From Legionella gresilensis (lineage in GTDB: Bacteria; Pseudomonadota; Gammaproteobacteria; Legionellales; Legionellaceae), in the NCBI RefSeq assembly GCF_900639865.1, contig NZ_CAAAHX010000007.1, forward strand, positions 1 through 64,000: a stretch of DNA of 64,000 bases. The letters are read 5' to 3'. The notes under the pieces are model-generated. The model was given only the letters and a program-made list of their open reading frames with translations, was not told the DNA's origin and did no database searches. The position numbers and the translations under genes are program-made. Positions 8,768 to 16,812 of this stretch are shown here, piece after piece. Within the stretch, counting starts at the first letter, position 1, and the number at the start of each line of letters is the position of its first letter.

Positions 8768-9985
8768 TTAAATTATACATAATTGCTCTTGTTTTTGCAA
8801 AGTGGGCTGATATGTAATATGTCTTTGGATATAGGCTGCCCATTTATCAAGTGCTTCTTGTCTTTGGGGTAGCATTTCATTCTTATTATAAGTAGCCATA
8901 ATCTTAGGCATTTTATGGCCTAAACATTTTTCAATCACGACTGGATCAATATGGAGTGTTTCACCAAGCTGAGTTGCAAACGTACGTCTTAAATCATGAG
9001 CAGTCCATTCTGGAATACCTACCTTTGATTGAATTCGTCTGATAGCTCTTGGCAGAGAATTTTCGTCAAGCGGCTTGTCTTCAACTAAACTTGGTATGAC
9101 ATAAGAAGAATCGCTAATGTCATGTAATGCTTTAAAAATTGATTTAGTTAAATCTGATAGATGAATTTTAACAGTAATTCCGCCTTTATTATGTTCAGGT
9201 GGTACTATCCAAAGTGAATTATTGAAATCGACCTGGCTCCATTTCGCTAAACGTATTTCAGCTGTTCTAACTCCGGTAAGAATAATTATCTTTATGGCAC
9301 TTTTAGTTTGAATTGACATTTGGCATTGAGAACTATCTAAAAAAAGCCAAATCTTTTTAATTTCTTCTAGGTTTAAATAGCGTTCACGATGCCTTTCTAA
9401 TCCACCAATATCACGAGCACGAATATTAAGAGCTGGATTTGCTTGCATGCTTCCTCGACTCACTGCGTAGTTAAAAACCTGCTTTAAGGTACTTAGTACT
9501 CGATTTGCTTGAATTGGAGCGCCACGTTGGACAATCTTATCTAGTGCATTAGAAATATCTATAGGTTGAATTTTTTCTAATTCGCAATGGCCAAGTAAGG
9601 GAATAATATCTGCTTCAATTTGCTGTTTAATTTGAAGAGGTTTTTTTCTATTTTTTTCAATATAATTGATATACCAAGAGGTAATTAGTTTGGCTACAGT
9701 GTCATTCTTTTTTTCGATTTGTTGTTGAATAATGACTTTCGGAGCTTGTCCTGTACGTCTTAATTCTTGAAGCTCAAGATATTTCTTTCGAGCTGCAGAA
9801 AGTGACATAGTAGGGTAGTGCCCTAACGTTAATTTATCGGTTTTATTGCCTATTTTATAACGGTATATCCATGATTTAAGCTGATTGGGTGAAACGCGGA
9901 TTCCAAAACCTCCTCCTTCATACTCTTCATACCGTTTATCTTTTGCTTTTAAATTTTTTATGTAAGTGTCAGTAAAGGTAGCCAT
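8768..9985 (-). CDS. int: Tyrosine site-specific integrase (DUF4102/P4-type) of the leftmost element
   Basis: About 405 residues from ATG 9985 (MATFTDTYIKNLKAKDKRYE), preferred over an upstream start because AGAGAAG lies before it. The N-terminal arm-binding DUF4102 domain (GGFGIRV, WIYRYKIGNKTDKLTLGHYP) is followed by the core-binding region and a catalytic domain with LTGVRTAEIRLAKW (Arg), HDLRRTFATQ (H..R), CLGHKMPKIMATYN (His and nucleophile Tyr). It should recombine the adjacent att site at 10145-10198, which lies just upstream of its promoter. The 5' leader contains GGGTACAC direct repeats and TTTGATA repeats, likely arm-type or regulatory sites. Confidence 0.92.
   Translation of the reverse strand: MATFTDTYIKNLKAKDKRYEEYEGGGFGIRVSPNQLKSWIYRYKIGNKTDKLTLGHYPTMSLSAARKKYLELQELRRTGQAPKVIIQQQIEKKNDTVAKLITSWYINYIEKNRKKPLQIKQQIEADIIPLLGHCELEKIQPIDISNALDKIVQRGAPIQANRVLSTLKQVFNYAVSRGSMQANPALNIRARDIGGLERHRERYLNLEEIKKIWLFLDSSQCQMSIQTKSAIKIIILTGVRTAEIRLAKWSQVDFNNSLWIVPPEHNKGGITVKIHLSDLTKSIFKALHDISDSSYVIPSLVEDKPLDENSLPRAIRRIQSKVGIPEWTAHDLRRTFATQLGETLHIDPVVIEKCLGHKMPKIMATYNKNEMLPQRQEALDKWAAYIQRHITYQPTLQKQEQLCII
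8772..8800 (-). promoter_or_regulatory. Sigma70-like promoter for the AbiF-associated RNA
   Basis: Minus-strand -35 TTGCAA (8795-8800), exactly 17 bases, then a perfect -10 TATAAT (8772-8777). It lies inside the last codons of the integrase gene and points at the hairpin RNA and abiF. Confidence 0.7.
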
Positions 9986-10144
9986 TTTTATTCTTCTCTT
10001 TGGGTACACTAATGGGTACACTTAATTTTGTACTGGTTTACAATTTTTTGCAACTGTTTGCAACAGTAAATTTATATAAGTTGTTGATATTTAATATTTA
10101 AGTGTATCTATTTGCTATCGTTTGATACTGTTTGATAATCGATG

Positions 10145-10198
10145 AAAATAGTCTCGTAATCAATAGGCCAGCGGTTCGATTCCGCTCAACGGCATAGT
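10145..10198 (+). repeat. Attachment site copy 1 (3' half of tRNA-Thr-like sequence)
   Basis: Begins AAAATAGTCTCGTAATCAAT and contains an anticodon loop CTCGTAA, a five-base variable loop AGGCC, a T-arm AGCGG-TTCGATT-CCGCT, acceptor strand CAACGGC and discriminator A. This is the 3' half of a tRNA, best read as Thr with anticodon CGU. No 5' half precedes it, so it is a duplicated att core rather than a functional tRNA. Nearly the same sequence recurs at 26563-26608 and 37912-37965. Confidence 0.8.
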
Positions 10199-10388
10199 AA
10201 AATCAATAACTTACGAATTTAAATTTTCATTTTGGTTTTGCGTGTCGAATATGTGTCGAAGTTTAGAGACTAATTTATAATAAATTTTTACTATTAATAA
10301 AGCATAAAATCATGTCCCTGACTTATGATACCTATAGTTAACATTTATTAATTATAATTTTATTAATAGTTCGTACAGGGAGTTTATT

Positions 10389-10625
10389 ATGAATAATGCC
10401 GCCGATATATCTCATGTTCTTTATCTATCAAGTTGCATTGAAGTAACTAAATGTCAAGAATGTTCGGAGTTATTTAATTCGAAAGGAAGAAAGGCAGATA
10501 TGGATGAGCAAATAAATCATTATCTTCAAAAGCATGAATACAAAATTTTACATATTGGTGCGGAAACAGATAATAGTTCTAACGGCGGTCTTTGGCATAG
10601 TACGGTAGCAATGTTAGGGAGGTAA
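10389..10625 (+). CDS. Small hypothetical protein
   Basis: 78 residues, starting MNNAADISHVLYLSSCIEVT. GGGAG lies six bases before ATG, a strong site. It contains a pair of cysteines (TKCQECSELF) that might bind metal, and a C-terminal HIGAETDNSSNGGLWHST. There is no membrane segment. It resembles short accessory proteins found near integrative-element ends, but no family is recognised. Confidence 0.5.
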   Translation: MNNAADISHVLYLSSCIEVTKCQECSELFNSKGRKADMDEQINHYLQKHEYKILHIGAETDNSSNGGLWHSTVAMLGR

Positions 10626-10774
10626 ATTTGCGATATGAAGGGTAGGCAAGTGCCTTAATGGAGTAATATACAATATAATCAAAGTTTGCTAAAAATTTAT
10701 GAACAACCCATTTTCCGAAAGTGGATTTAGATTTGTGCTATCTTTTTAAAAAGGAAACTATTAAGGATAGTTAT

Positions 10775-11005
10775 ATGAATTCACATGGATTCCAGAAGTT
10801 CGTTATTAATAGCTTGAATAGATCTCTCAATGAGATTGAAGAAGCTCGAAAAGAGCTTTCGGATGATCCCTTTTCAGATAGACAATACGAATCTCAAGAA
10901 AACTATGAAAAATATCTTGAAGAAATAGGGTTTGATGATTTATTGCTAAAAATGAGAGCTGTAATTAACGCATTAGAATCCAGTAAATTAAAAAGCAATA
11001 AATAA
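10775..11005 (+). CDS. Small acidic helical protein, unknown function
   Basis: 76 residues from ATG 10775, chosen because AAGGA sits seven bases upstream; an earlier in-frame start at 10721 has no such support. The protein is charged and helical (RSLNEIEEARKELSDDPFSD, YEKYLEEIGFDDLLLKMRAV), with no known motif. It may be a small antitoxin- or anti-restriction-like cargo protein, but that is a guess from size and charge. Confidence 0.45.
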   Translation: MNSHGFQKFVINSLNRSLNEIEEARKELSDDPFSDRQYESQENYEKYLEEIGFDDLLLKMRAVINALESSKLKSNK

Positions 11006-11341
11006 CTTAAAGATTATAAATTTTTATTTATATTTTAGTACTATTCAACGAAGCCGTGATGCAGCGCCAGCGGAATTAAGGTTTCTATTCTTCGAAGTTA
11101 TATTTGTCATAAAGCCCAAGTATTAAGTTAGCTTAATTTTAGAAGTAAGATTGACATGTATGATGGAATAAAGAATAAGGTCCATACTGGATTTAATAAA
11201 GCCGTATTTAACGAACTAATTTTCTATAGCTCTTTGCTGGTTGGATGAGCAAATTGTAGTTGAAAGATTGAAATAAATAGAACCTTGATTATACTTTCAC
11301 TGCGTTAAACCTACCTTGTTATGGGTATGCTATAATTTGTT
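11006..11341. other. Intergenic stretch without recognisable gene
   Basis: Read on both strands. No start codon with a ribosome-binding site opens a convincing frame, and no hairpin terminator stands out. Confidence 0.4.
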
Positions 11342-11746
11342 TTAGCCCTTTAGTTTAGCCTTAAGGCTTTCTTTAATTCGATATATTCGGAAGAAATCAT
11401 CTGTTTTCATAAGGTCTAAATAACCTAATTTATCTAAATACTCTATGCCTTCCCAAGCTCTATCAATTTTTGACGAATCATAATAGAACCTTGGGCTTTT
11501 CGAATTAAATGTTAATTTTGTTTTTGTTACAACTAGCTCATCTATGTAGTCATAAGTAGGCTCATTAAAATCTTTTTTCATTTCCTGCTCTAATATAGGA
11601 TATGTTTTTTTAAAATAAGCCCATTTATTATTTGATGCCTTTTTTCCTAATATATATTTGATAGAAATGGGTATTAAATAGCCTAGGCTTCCTAGAAGAA
11701 GTATTACGATACCAGAAATCAGAGGACTATTTAAAAAATCCCACAT
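11342..11746 (-). CDS. Single-pass membrane protein, unknown function
   Basis: 134 residues. One N-terminal transmembrane helix (SPLISGIVILLLGSLGYLIP) is followed by a cytoplasmic basic segment and a mixed domain with ... KLTFNSKSPRFYYDSSKIDR and a C-terminal helix-rich part that could be a winged-helix-like module. GGGGA lies before ATG 11746. It sits in the cargo region of the element, next to a HEPN-like gene on the same strand, so a role in an anti-phage unit is possible but not shown. Confidence 0.5.
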   Translation of the reverse strand: MWDFLNSPLISGIVILLLGSLGYLIPISIKYILGKKASNNKWAYFKKTYPILEQEMKKDFNEPTYDYIDELVVTKTKLTFNSKSPRFYYDSSKIDRAWEGIEYLDKLGYLDLMKTDDFFRIYRIKESLKAKLKG

Positions 11747-11909
11747 TTATATTCCCCTATAAATAGTAAATACTGCTATTTATAAAACAAATCTGAAAAA
11801 TGAAATTTCAATAAAAATTCTATAAGCTTTTTAAAATTAGCTAATTAAAAATTCTCTATAGATTAAAGTGATTTCAACCTTTAAATTCTAAAGAATCAAT
11901 ATATCTAAG

Positions 11910-12677
11910 CTAACTCGTACAGTCTTTTACCATTATTAGGAAAGATAGAAGACTTATACACCTAAGGCTATTAGCTTCTTTCGCATAACTAAGATCTTCC
12001 CCATGTAATATTGCATGCCTATTTAGCGGCCCATATAAAGGATCACTTTGTATTTTTTCATTTCGGGTTTTTATATTATCAGTTAAGCTGGTTGTTTCTG
12101 TAAGTACTTTAAGAAAGGCTATCTTTAAAGGAGTATTATTTTCTTTATCAAGGATTTCTTGCACCTTAGTTTTAATATTACCACTATAATTAGAAAATAT
12201 ATGGCACCCAAAGATTTCATGACATATACCATCTGCTTGAGCTAAAAAGACAGGTATACTTAAGGAATATAATCCTTCTTGATGAGCCCAAAAAGCTTGT
12301 TTAATTATATCTTTTCGAGATTTCCAAATCTTACCTATATTATCTTCTGTTATACTAATTATTCTCTTAGTTAGTTCCATGAGAGCATCTTCTAATTCTA
12401 GCTCTAATTTGGTGACTTCTTCTTTACTTAAATTAGGTAGTTCATTTATTGTATTTTTTATAATTAATACTGTATTAAAATATAATCTTTCCCCCGAAAG
12501 AAACCATCCTCTTTTAGAAAGATACGGCCATATTGTAACTTCTAAAGCCTTAGCCATTGCTGTACTTTGTTTTCTTAAGTTATCACGGAAAGCATCTTCT
12601 TTTTTTTGTTGATCTTCTATATACCGTAAAAATTTTTGTGCAGATGAATTAATAAACAATGGTAAATTCTTCTCCAA
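11910..12677 (-). CDS. HEPN-like protein (candidate RNase, defence cargo)
   Basis: 255 residues, all-helical, no membrane segment. Near the C-terminus is GPLNRHAILHGEDL. Its R-H-A-I-L-H fits R-x4-H, and the NRH..LHG form recalls the HEPN domains of ApeA-like anti-phage proteins. The central region IPVFLAQADGICHEIFG is probably part of the same bundle. HEPN proteins cleave RNA or support abortive infection. It starts about 165 bases from a repeat cluster of GTTCA/TGAAC motifs (12841-12897) that could be its operator. The function is inferred from one motif and the context. Confidence 0.55.
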   Translation of the reverse strand: MEKNLPLFINSSAQKFLRYIEDQQKKEDAFRDNLRKQSTAMAKALEVTIWPYLSKRGWFLSGERLYFNTVLIIKNTINELPNLSKEEVTKLELELEDALMELTKRIISITEDNIGKIWKSRKDIIKQAFWAHQEGLYSLSIPVFLAQADGICHEIFGCHIFSNYSGNIKTKVQEILDKENNTPLKIAFLKVLTETTSLTDNIKTRNEKIQSDPLYGPLNRHAILHGEDLSYAKEANSLRCISLLSFLIMVKDCTS

Positions 12678-12840
12678 AATAATACCTAAATTTATGTTTA
12701 CTTATGTTTAATTTAGCTTAAATTTTCGGTTTTGCCCTATCTGCAGAAACTAATCAGCGAGTGTAGATTGGCCTTGGCCCAATATAATTGCCTATCATTT
12801 CTCCAAACGTTGATTGCACGGCTTTAAGCCAAAGTTAGTT

Positions 12841-12897
12841 TGTTCATAATTGAATTACGTTCAACAAAAATGAACAACATAAAAAAATGAACAAAAT
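12841..12897. repeat. GTTCA/TGAAC operator-like cluster, copy 1
   Basis: Four half-sites (GTTCATAATT, then CGTTCAAC, AAAATGAACAA, AAAATGAACAAAA) in the same order and spacing as the cluster at 23688-23741 in front of the AbiE-type operon. Probably a repressor-binding region, shared by duplication. Confidence 0.5.
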
Positions 12898-12962
12898 CTA
12901 CTAGACAGCAAAATAATCAGGTAACAAATATATAAAGGTTGATAGTCTTATTAAAAATCATT

Positions 12963-13038
12963 GGGACATCCGCATAAACATAGGCTAAAAGCTATCCCAT
13001 TTTAAAAAATATCACTTGGGGTAACTAGGACAGTACAT
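12963..13038. repeat. GGGACA-type long repeat, copy 1
   Basis: About 75 bases, beginning GGGACATCCGCATAAACATA and continuing through TCCCATTTT and TATCACTTGGG. An imperfect direct copy lies at 14246-14323, so the two copies bracket the 13.1-14.0 kb region. A replication or transcription control role is possible. Confidence 0.65.
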
Positions 13039-13061
13039 AGCAAAAAGAATTCTTTCATTAT

Positions 13062-13089
13062 TTGTTCGCTGTTCGCGAACAGCGAACAA
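13062..13089. promoter_or_regulatory. Perfect 28-bp palindrome, likely operator of the downstream regulator
   Basis: Half-site TTGTTCGCTGTTCG followed by its exact reverse complement, with no spacer. It contains nested GTTCGC/GCGAAC repeats. It lies 40 bases before the ATG of the winged-helix gene at 13130, overlapping where its promoter should be, so autoregulation is likely. Confidence 0.65.
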
Positions 13090-13129
13090 TATGCCATACT
13101 AATCTTAGTATAAAAGGGTAGGGTGCACC

Positions 13130-13708
13130 ATGATTAAGGGACAAGATTGCCTTATTTTGCTCAAGCTACTAGCTAATCCAGACAAGAAATGGACACAAAG
13201 ATGTTTAGCAGGCGAGTTGTGTATTAGTCTTTCTGAGATCAATGCGGGCCTAAAAAGGTTAGAAGAAGCGGGTTTAATTAGGAAAGCAAATTTTAGCTCA
13301 CAAAATTTAACTCCATTTCTTCCCATCCTTGCTGCAGCAGAAGAATTTTTAATTACAGCAATAAAATATCTTTTTCCAGCTAAACTAGGTTCTTATACAC
13401 AAGGGATGCCTACAGCAGTTGCAGCTTCCATCTTCAAAGGTAAGATAGGCCTAGGCAATGATCCTATACCTGTTTGGCCAGATGTGTATGGTAATAAAAA
13501 AGGGGTAGCATTAGAGCCTATTCACTCTTCAGTAACTAAATCTCTGCATAACGCCCCTGATGAAAGATTTTATGAGTTATTGGTATTAGTAGATGCAATC
13601 CGCGCAGGTCGAGCACGAGAGCGAGATATTGCAAAAGAATTATTATTAGAAAGAATACGTGGAGGTAATAATGAATTCAGTCAAACAAGAGAGCCTAGAC
13701 AGGCTTAA
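13130..13708 (+). CDS. Winged-helix regulator, likely antitoxin half of a broken nucleotidyltransferase pair
   Basis: 192 residues. The N-terminal winged HTH (CLILLKLLANPDKKWTQRCL, ELCISLSEINAGLKRLEEAGLI) is followed by a sensor-like region and LLLERIRGG at the end. Proteins of this layout commonly precede an AbiEii-like nucleotidyltransferase gene, which they overlap. Here an overlapping frame with a strong GGAGG site starts at 13671 but stops after 22 codons, so the partner appears deleted. A perfect 28-bp palindrome lies upstream. The wHTH assignment is firm; the antitoxin role is inferred. Confidence 0.65.
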   Translation: MIKGQDCLILLKLLANPDKKWTQRCLAGELCISLSEINAGLKRLEEAGLIRKANFSSQNLTPFLPILAAAEEFLITAIKYLFPAKLGSYTQGMPTAVAASIFKGKIGLGNDPIPVWPDVYGNKKGVALEPIHSSVTKSLHNAPDERFYELLVLVDAIRAGRARERDIAKELLLERIRGGNNEFSQTREPRQA

Positions 13709-13739
13709 GCATGTTGCCAAACAGCTTGGAGCTTATTAA
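13671..13739 (+). pseudogene. 5' remnant of a nucleotidyltransferase-like gene
   Basis: GGAGG lies five bases before ATG 13671. The 22 codons read MNSVKQESLDRLKHVAKQLG, then AY and stop. The sequence resembles the N-terminus of standalone nucleotidyltransferases, in which a similar helix leads into VVFVGG. The body is missing: sequence after 13740 belongs to the MazE-like gene. This indicates a deletion. A genuine 22-residue peptide is less likely. Confidence 0.5.
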
Positions 13740-13758
13740 AGGTGAATATGTACCTCTA

Positions 13759-14010
13759 TTATTCGTGTTCATTTAATTTAAGCGAAGCAAGCAAATCAGC
13801 ATGGCCTGTCTCTGCAGATAATCCTTTGATGAGATCAATTTCTTTAAATGGAAAATTATTTCCCTTTGTTTTAACGACAGTGAAGCCTTTTTCAGTAATT
13901 TCTACATCGACTTCAGTTCCTTCTTTAAAGTGAGGTATTTTACGCATTGGGCCACTGATACGTAAAGCTAAGCTATTACCCCATTTTTGAATTTTCGTAT
14001 GTATTTTCAT
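13759..14010 (-). CDS. MazE/AbrB-type antitoxin without its toxin
   Basis: 83 residues from ATG 14010. A GTG nine bases upstream is the other option. IQKWGNSLALRISGPMRKIPHFKEGTEVDVEI is the SpoVT/AbrB swapped-hairpin DNA-binding domain of MazE antitoxins. The C-terminal tail (FKEIDLIKGLSAETGHADLL) would bind a MazF toxin. The expected toxin gene should follow on the same strand (left of 13759), but that stretch holds the 22-codon remnant and the winged-helix gene on the other strand. No MazF is visible, so it is an orphan or a solo regulator. Confidence 0.75.
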   Translation of the reverse strand: MKIHTKIQKWGNSLALRISGPMRKIPHFKEGTEVDVEITEKGFTVVKTKGNNFPFKEIDLIKGLSAETGHADLLASLKLNEHE

Positions 14011-14598
14011 TTTGTGCACGATATGTCATTCAGTTTTGTAACTAATTATAATATTTATGTGATAACTAATAGAAATGTTTCAAGCTCTTCCTGCAATTAT
14101 TTAATAATTTCTTTGGTCTGATTGATGCCTATACTGCCATACAATGAAAACGCTATTAAATGTAGGTTCTAACAGTTGATGAGCTTTAGTGAACTTAGGC
14201 AATTTCATAATATTCATAAAAAACACTGGGACATTTGGGACAAGCGGGACACCCGCATAAACATAGGTTAAAACTGTCCCATTTTTAAAAATATCACTTG
14301 GGACAACCGGGACAATTTACATTAAGGAAAAATTTTTAATAGCAAACAGTATCAACTAGATACATTTGAGATCACTAACTTTAAAGTGCTTGACTCTCAT
14401 TATCATCTAAAGTAATAATCTCTACGGACTTTGAGAAAGCCTTAATTACCGTTAATAATTAAGCTTTTAGGATAATATCAAATGCTCCCCAGTCTCTTTT
14501 AACGCATTTAAGCTGATAAAGAGTCAACTGGTTTTCAAACAGCATGGACGCTGGTGGACGGCATTAAGCTGATTGATCATCATTTGACGAGGTTATCC
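14011..14598. other. Intergenic control region of the DUF927 module
   Basis: About 590 bases without a gene. It holds the GGGACA repeat copy 2 (14246-14323), preceded by a denser GGGAC cluster (14228-14250), and AT-rich sequence leading to the AlpA-like gene. A replication origin or transcription control region is possible. Confidence 0.4.
14246..14323. repeat. GGGACA-type long repeat, copy 2
   Basis: Begins GGGACACCCGCATAAACATA and continues through CTGTCCCATTTTT and CACTTGGGACAACCGGGACA. It is an imperfect direct repeat of 12963-13038, with extra GGGAC units just upstream. It lies before the AlpA-like and DUF927 genes, which fits an iteron or operator array. Confidence 0.65.
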
Positions 14599-14874
14599 AT
14601 GTCTAATATTAAACTTTCTCGTTTACAACTCTTAAACGAATTTGAATTTGCACCACATTCTTCTTTATTTAATCAACAAACGTTAGCCGCTGTTTTAAGT
14701 TGCTCGACTCAACTTTTAGAACGTAATCGTTGGGCAGGCACTGGCATTCCCTATCTTAAAATTGGCCGCAAGGTTTTGTACCGCAAAAGTGATGTTCTGG
14801 CTTTTCTAGAGCAGCAACGAATCTATTGTTCGACTGGTGATGAAGGGCAAAGCCTAGCGCTGGTTAACGAATAA
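14599..14874 (+). CDS. AlpA/excisionase-like HTH protein
   Basis: 91 residues from ATG 14599. GAGG lies six bases upstream; a GTG at 14554 gives a less likely extension. The segment FNQQTLAAVLSCSTQLLERN and RKVLYRKSDVLAFLEQQR is a helix-turn-helix with the wing and C-terminal DVLAFLEQ helix typical of excisionase/AlpA-like regulators. It directly precedes the DUF927 gene, so it likely controls or assists replication or excision of this element. Confidence 0.7.
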   Translation: MSNIKLSRLQLLNEFEFAPHSSLFNQQTLAAVLSCSTQLLERNRWAGTGIPYLKIGRKVLYRKSDVLAFLEQQRIYCSTGDEGQSLALVNE

Positions 14875-14908
14875 ATTCCATAAAAATAGATTTCCGTTCA
14901 AGAAGGGG

Positions 14909-16711
14909 ATGATTTCTACTGAGATTGTGCCTTTCATGAACGCTGCTGGAGAAAGAGTCATGAGTCAAAATCAAATTATTAATATCAAAAATAAAGCGGG
15001 TAGCTCCTCTGTCATTTGTGAGTACGCTGGTGGCCACTTTAAGTTAACGGAAAAGGGTATCTCTTTCCTTGGCAATGATAAAGATGGTAACCCAATGGCA
15101 CCACGCTGGATTTGCTCGCCGCTCTATGTCATCGCTAAAACGCGTGATGCTAAAAGTGGTGAGTGGGGTCGCTTGTTAGAGTGGCAAGATGACGATGGCA
15201 TTATCCATCAATGGGCAATGCCGTTATCACTTCTACAAGGGGATTCTTCTGAAGTAAGACGAGAGTTAGCTAATCTTGGCTTATCTATTTCACCGAATAA
15301 AATTGCTCGAGATTTGCTGGCTACCTATCTACAAGTTTTTCCAGTGGAGGCGAGGGCACGTTGCGTTGATAAATTAGGTTGGCATGGTGAAACCTTTATC
15401 ACGGCATCGCAAGCAATAGGTAATTCGTCAGAAAGGATTGTCTTTCAAAATACTAATGCCATTGAATCTGCATTGTCTGTATCAGGTAGTGTTGAAGATT
15501 GGCGAGACACTATTGGTGCGCTTTCTGCTGGAAATTCACGCCTGGTTTTTGCTATTTCAGCGGCCTTCGCACCAACACTAGCAACTATTGCCGGTGAAGA
15601 TTCGGGTGGGTTTCATTTTAGAGGTGCTTCTTCGTGTGGCAAAAGCACTGCTTTAAAAGTATCAGCTTCTGTTTGGGGTAATCCTCAATCCTATTGCCGT
15701 TTATGGCGCAGCACTGCGAATGGTCTCGAAGGACTAGCTGCACTTCATAATGATGGTTTATTAATTTTAGATGAGCTAAGTCAAATGGATCCTAAAGAAG
15801 CAGGCGAAGCTGCTTATTTACTGGCGAATGGCCAGGGAAAAACCCGCGCCACTCGGCAGGGAATAGCCAAGCCTGCTTCTCGTTGGTCATTGTTTTTCTT
15901 GTCAGCTGGTGAGGAGTCACTCATGTCTTTAATGGCAAGAATTGGGCAGCGAACTAATGTTGGTCAGGAAATTCGCTTAGCTGATATTGAAGCAGATGCA
16001 GGGTTTAATATGGGCATCTTTGAACATATTCATAATCAACTAAGTCCCGCTACCATGGCACTATCCTTAAAGGAATATTCTGGCAAGTATTACGGCGCAG
16101 TTGGCCTGGAGTGGTTAAAAAAAGTAGTTGCTAATCGCCAAGCTATTGCCAGCAAGATACACGGTTTAATACAGGAATTTATCAACAAGCTTGCTATAGC
16201 AAATGCGACTGGCCAGATTATACGAGTAGCACGACGTTTTGCTTTAGTTGCCATTGCCGGTGAGTTGGCTAGTCATTATGGATTAACAAGTTGGAAAAAA
16301 GACGAATCACTTTCTGCAGCTAAAAAGTGCTTTAACGTTTGGTTAGACGCGTTCGGCAGCGAAGGGAATCGAGAAGATAGAGCAATACTCGCACAAGTGC
16401 GAGCTTTTTTTGAATCACATGGCGCAAGCCGCTTTGATAATGTAAGAACTCCAAATAATGAACGCGTTCTAAATCGCGCAGGATTTTATTCAACTGACGA
16501 TGAAGGCTATCGAGTTTATATGGTGTTGACGGAAGTCTTTAAAAAAGAGTTGTGTCAGGGTTTTGAGCCTAAAATGGTTGTTCGAGTATTGATGAATGAA
16601 GGCTGGTTAAGACCTGCAGCCGATGGACTGCCTACTCATAAACCAAGGATTAGGGGAGTAGGGACACCCAGAGTCTATAAATTCACTGATAAAATCTGGG
16701 GTGGTGAATAA
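14909..16711 (+). CDS. DUF927 helicase/primase-like ATPase
   Basis: Up to 600 residues. The first ATG (14909) abuts an AAGGGG site; ATG 14960 has GGAG at better spacing and keeps the whole domain. The N-terminal DUF927 domain includes GDKDGNPMAPRWICSPL-like and SLLQGDSSEVRRELANLGLS parts. The ATPase core has Walker A GASSCGKST (about residue 243) and Walker B LLILDELSQMD (about 287). The C-terminal domain includes RILNRAGFY-like winged parts. DUF927 proteins in phage satellites and plasmid-like islands serve as replicative helicase/primase-type ATPases. GGGAC repeats lie on both sides. Cargo and replication are therefore probably element-autonomous, although no rep origin is proven. Confidence 0.8.
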   Translation: MISTEIVPFMNAAGERVMSQNQIINIKNKAGSSSVICEYAGGHFKLTEKGISFLGNDKDGNPMAPRWICSPLYVIAKTRDAKSGEWGRLLEWQDDDGIIHQWAMPLSLLQGDSSEVRRELANLGLSISPNKIARDLLATYLQVFPVEARARCVDKLGWHGETFITASQAIGNSSERIVFQNTNAIESALSVSGSVEDWRDTIGALSAGNSRLVFAISAAFAPTLATIAGEDSGGFHFRGASSCGKSTALKVSASVWGNPQSYCRLWRSTANGLEGLAALHNDGLLILDELSQMDPKEAGEAAYLLANGQGKTRATRQGIAKPASRWSLFFLSAGEESLMSLMARIGQRTNVGQEIRLADIEADAGFNMGIFEHIHNQLSPATMALSLKEYSGKYYGAVGLEWLKKVVANRQAIASKIHGLIQEFINKLAIANATGQIIRVARRFALVAIAGELASHYGLTSWKKDESLSAAKKCFNVWLDAFGSEGNREDRAILAQVRAFFESHGASRFDNVRTPNNERVLNRAGFYSTDDEGYRVYMVLTEVFKKELCQGFEPKMVVRVLMNEGWLRPAADGLPTHKPRIRGVGTPRVYKFTDKIWGGE

Positions 16712-16726
16712 GTTAGTTATTAAGAT

Positions 16727-16812
16727 TGTCCCATAAATTTTAATTCTTGGGACAATTTGGGACAGCGTGAACCCAGTACTAATGCGCTGTCCCAAGTGTC
16801 CCAGTTGTCCCC
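16727..16812. repeat. GGGAC/GTCCC cluster between DUF927 and recombinase
   Basis: Seven or so GTCCC or GGGAC units. The last few (CTGTCCCAAGTGTCCCAGTT) lie inside the end of the recombinase gene, where they encode the Gly-Thr-rich tail GTTGTLGTAH. They use the same word as the repeats at 12963 and 14246. Confidence 0.6.

Noticed and set aside
10145-10198. Functional tRNA gene
   Set aside because: Only the 3' half is present at all three copies; no D-arm or 5' acceptor strand precedes them.
12963-14323. CRISPR array
   Set aside because: Only two long repeats plus scattered GGGAC words, with no regular spacers and no cas genes.
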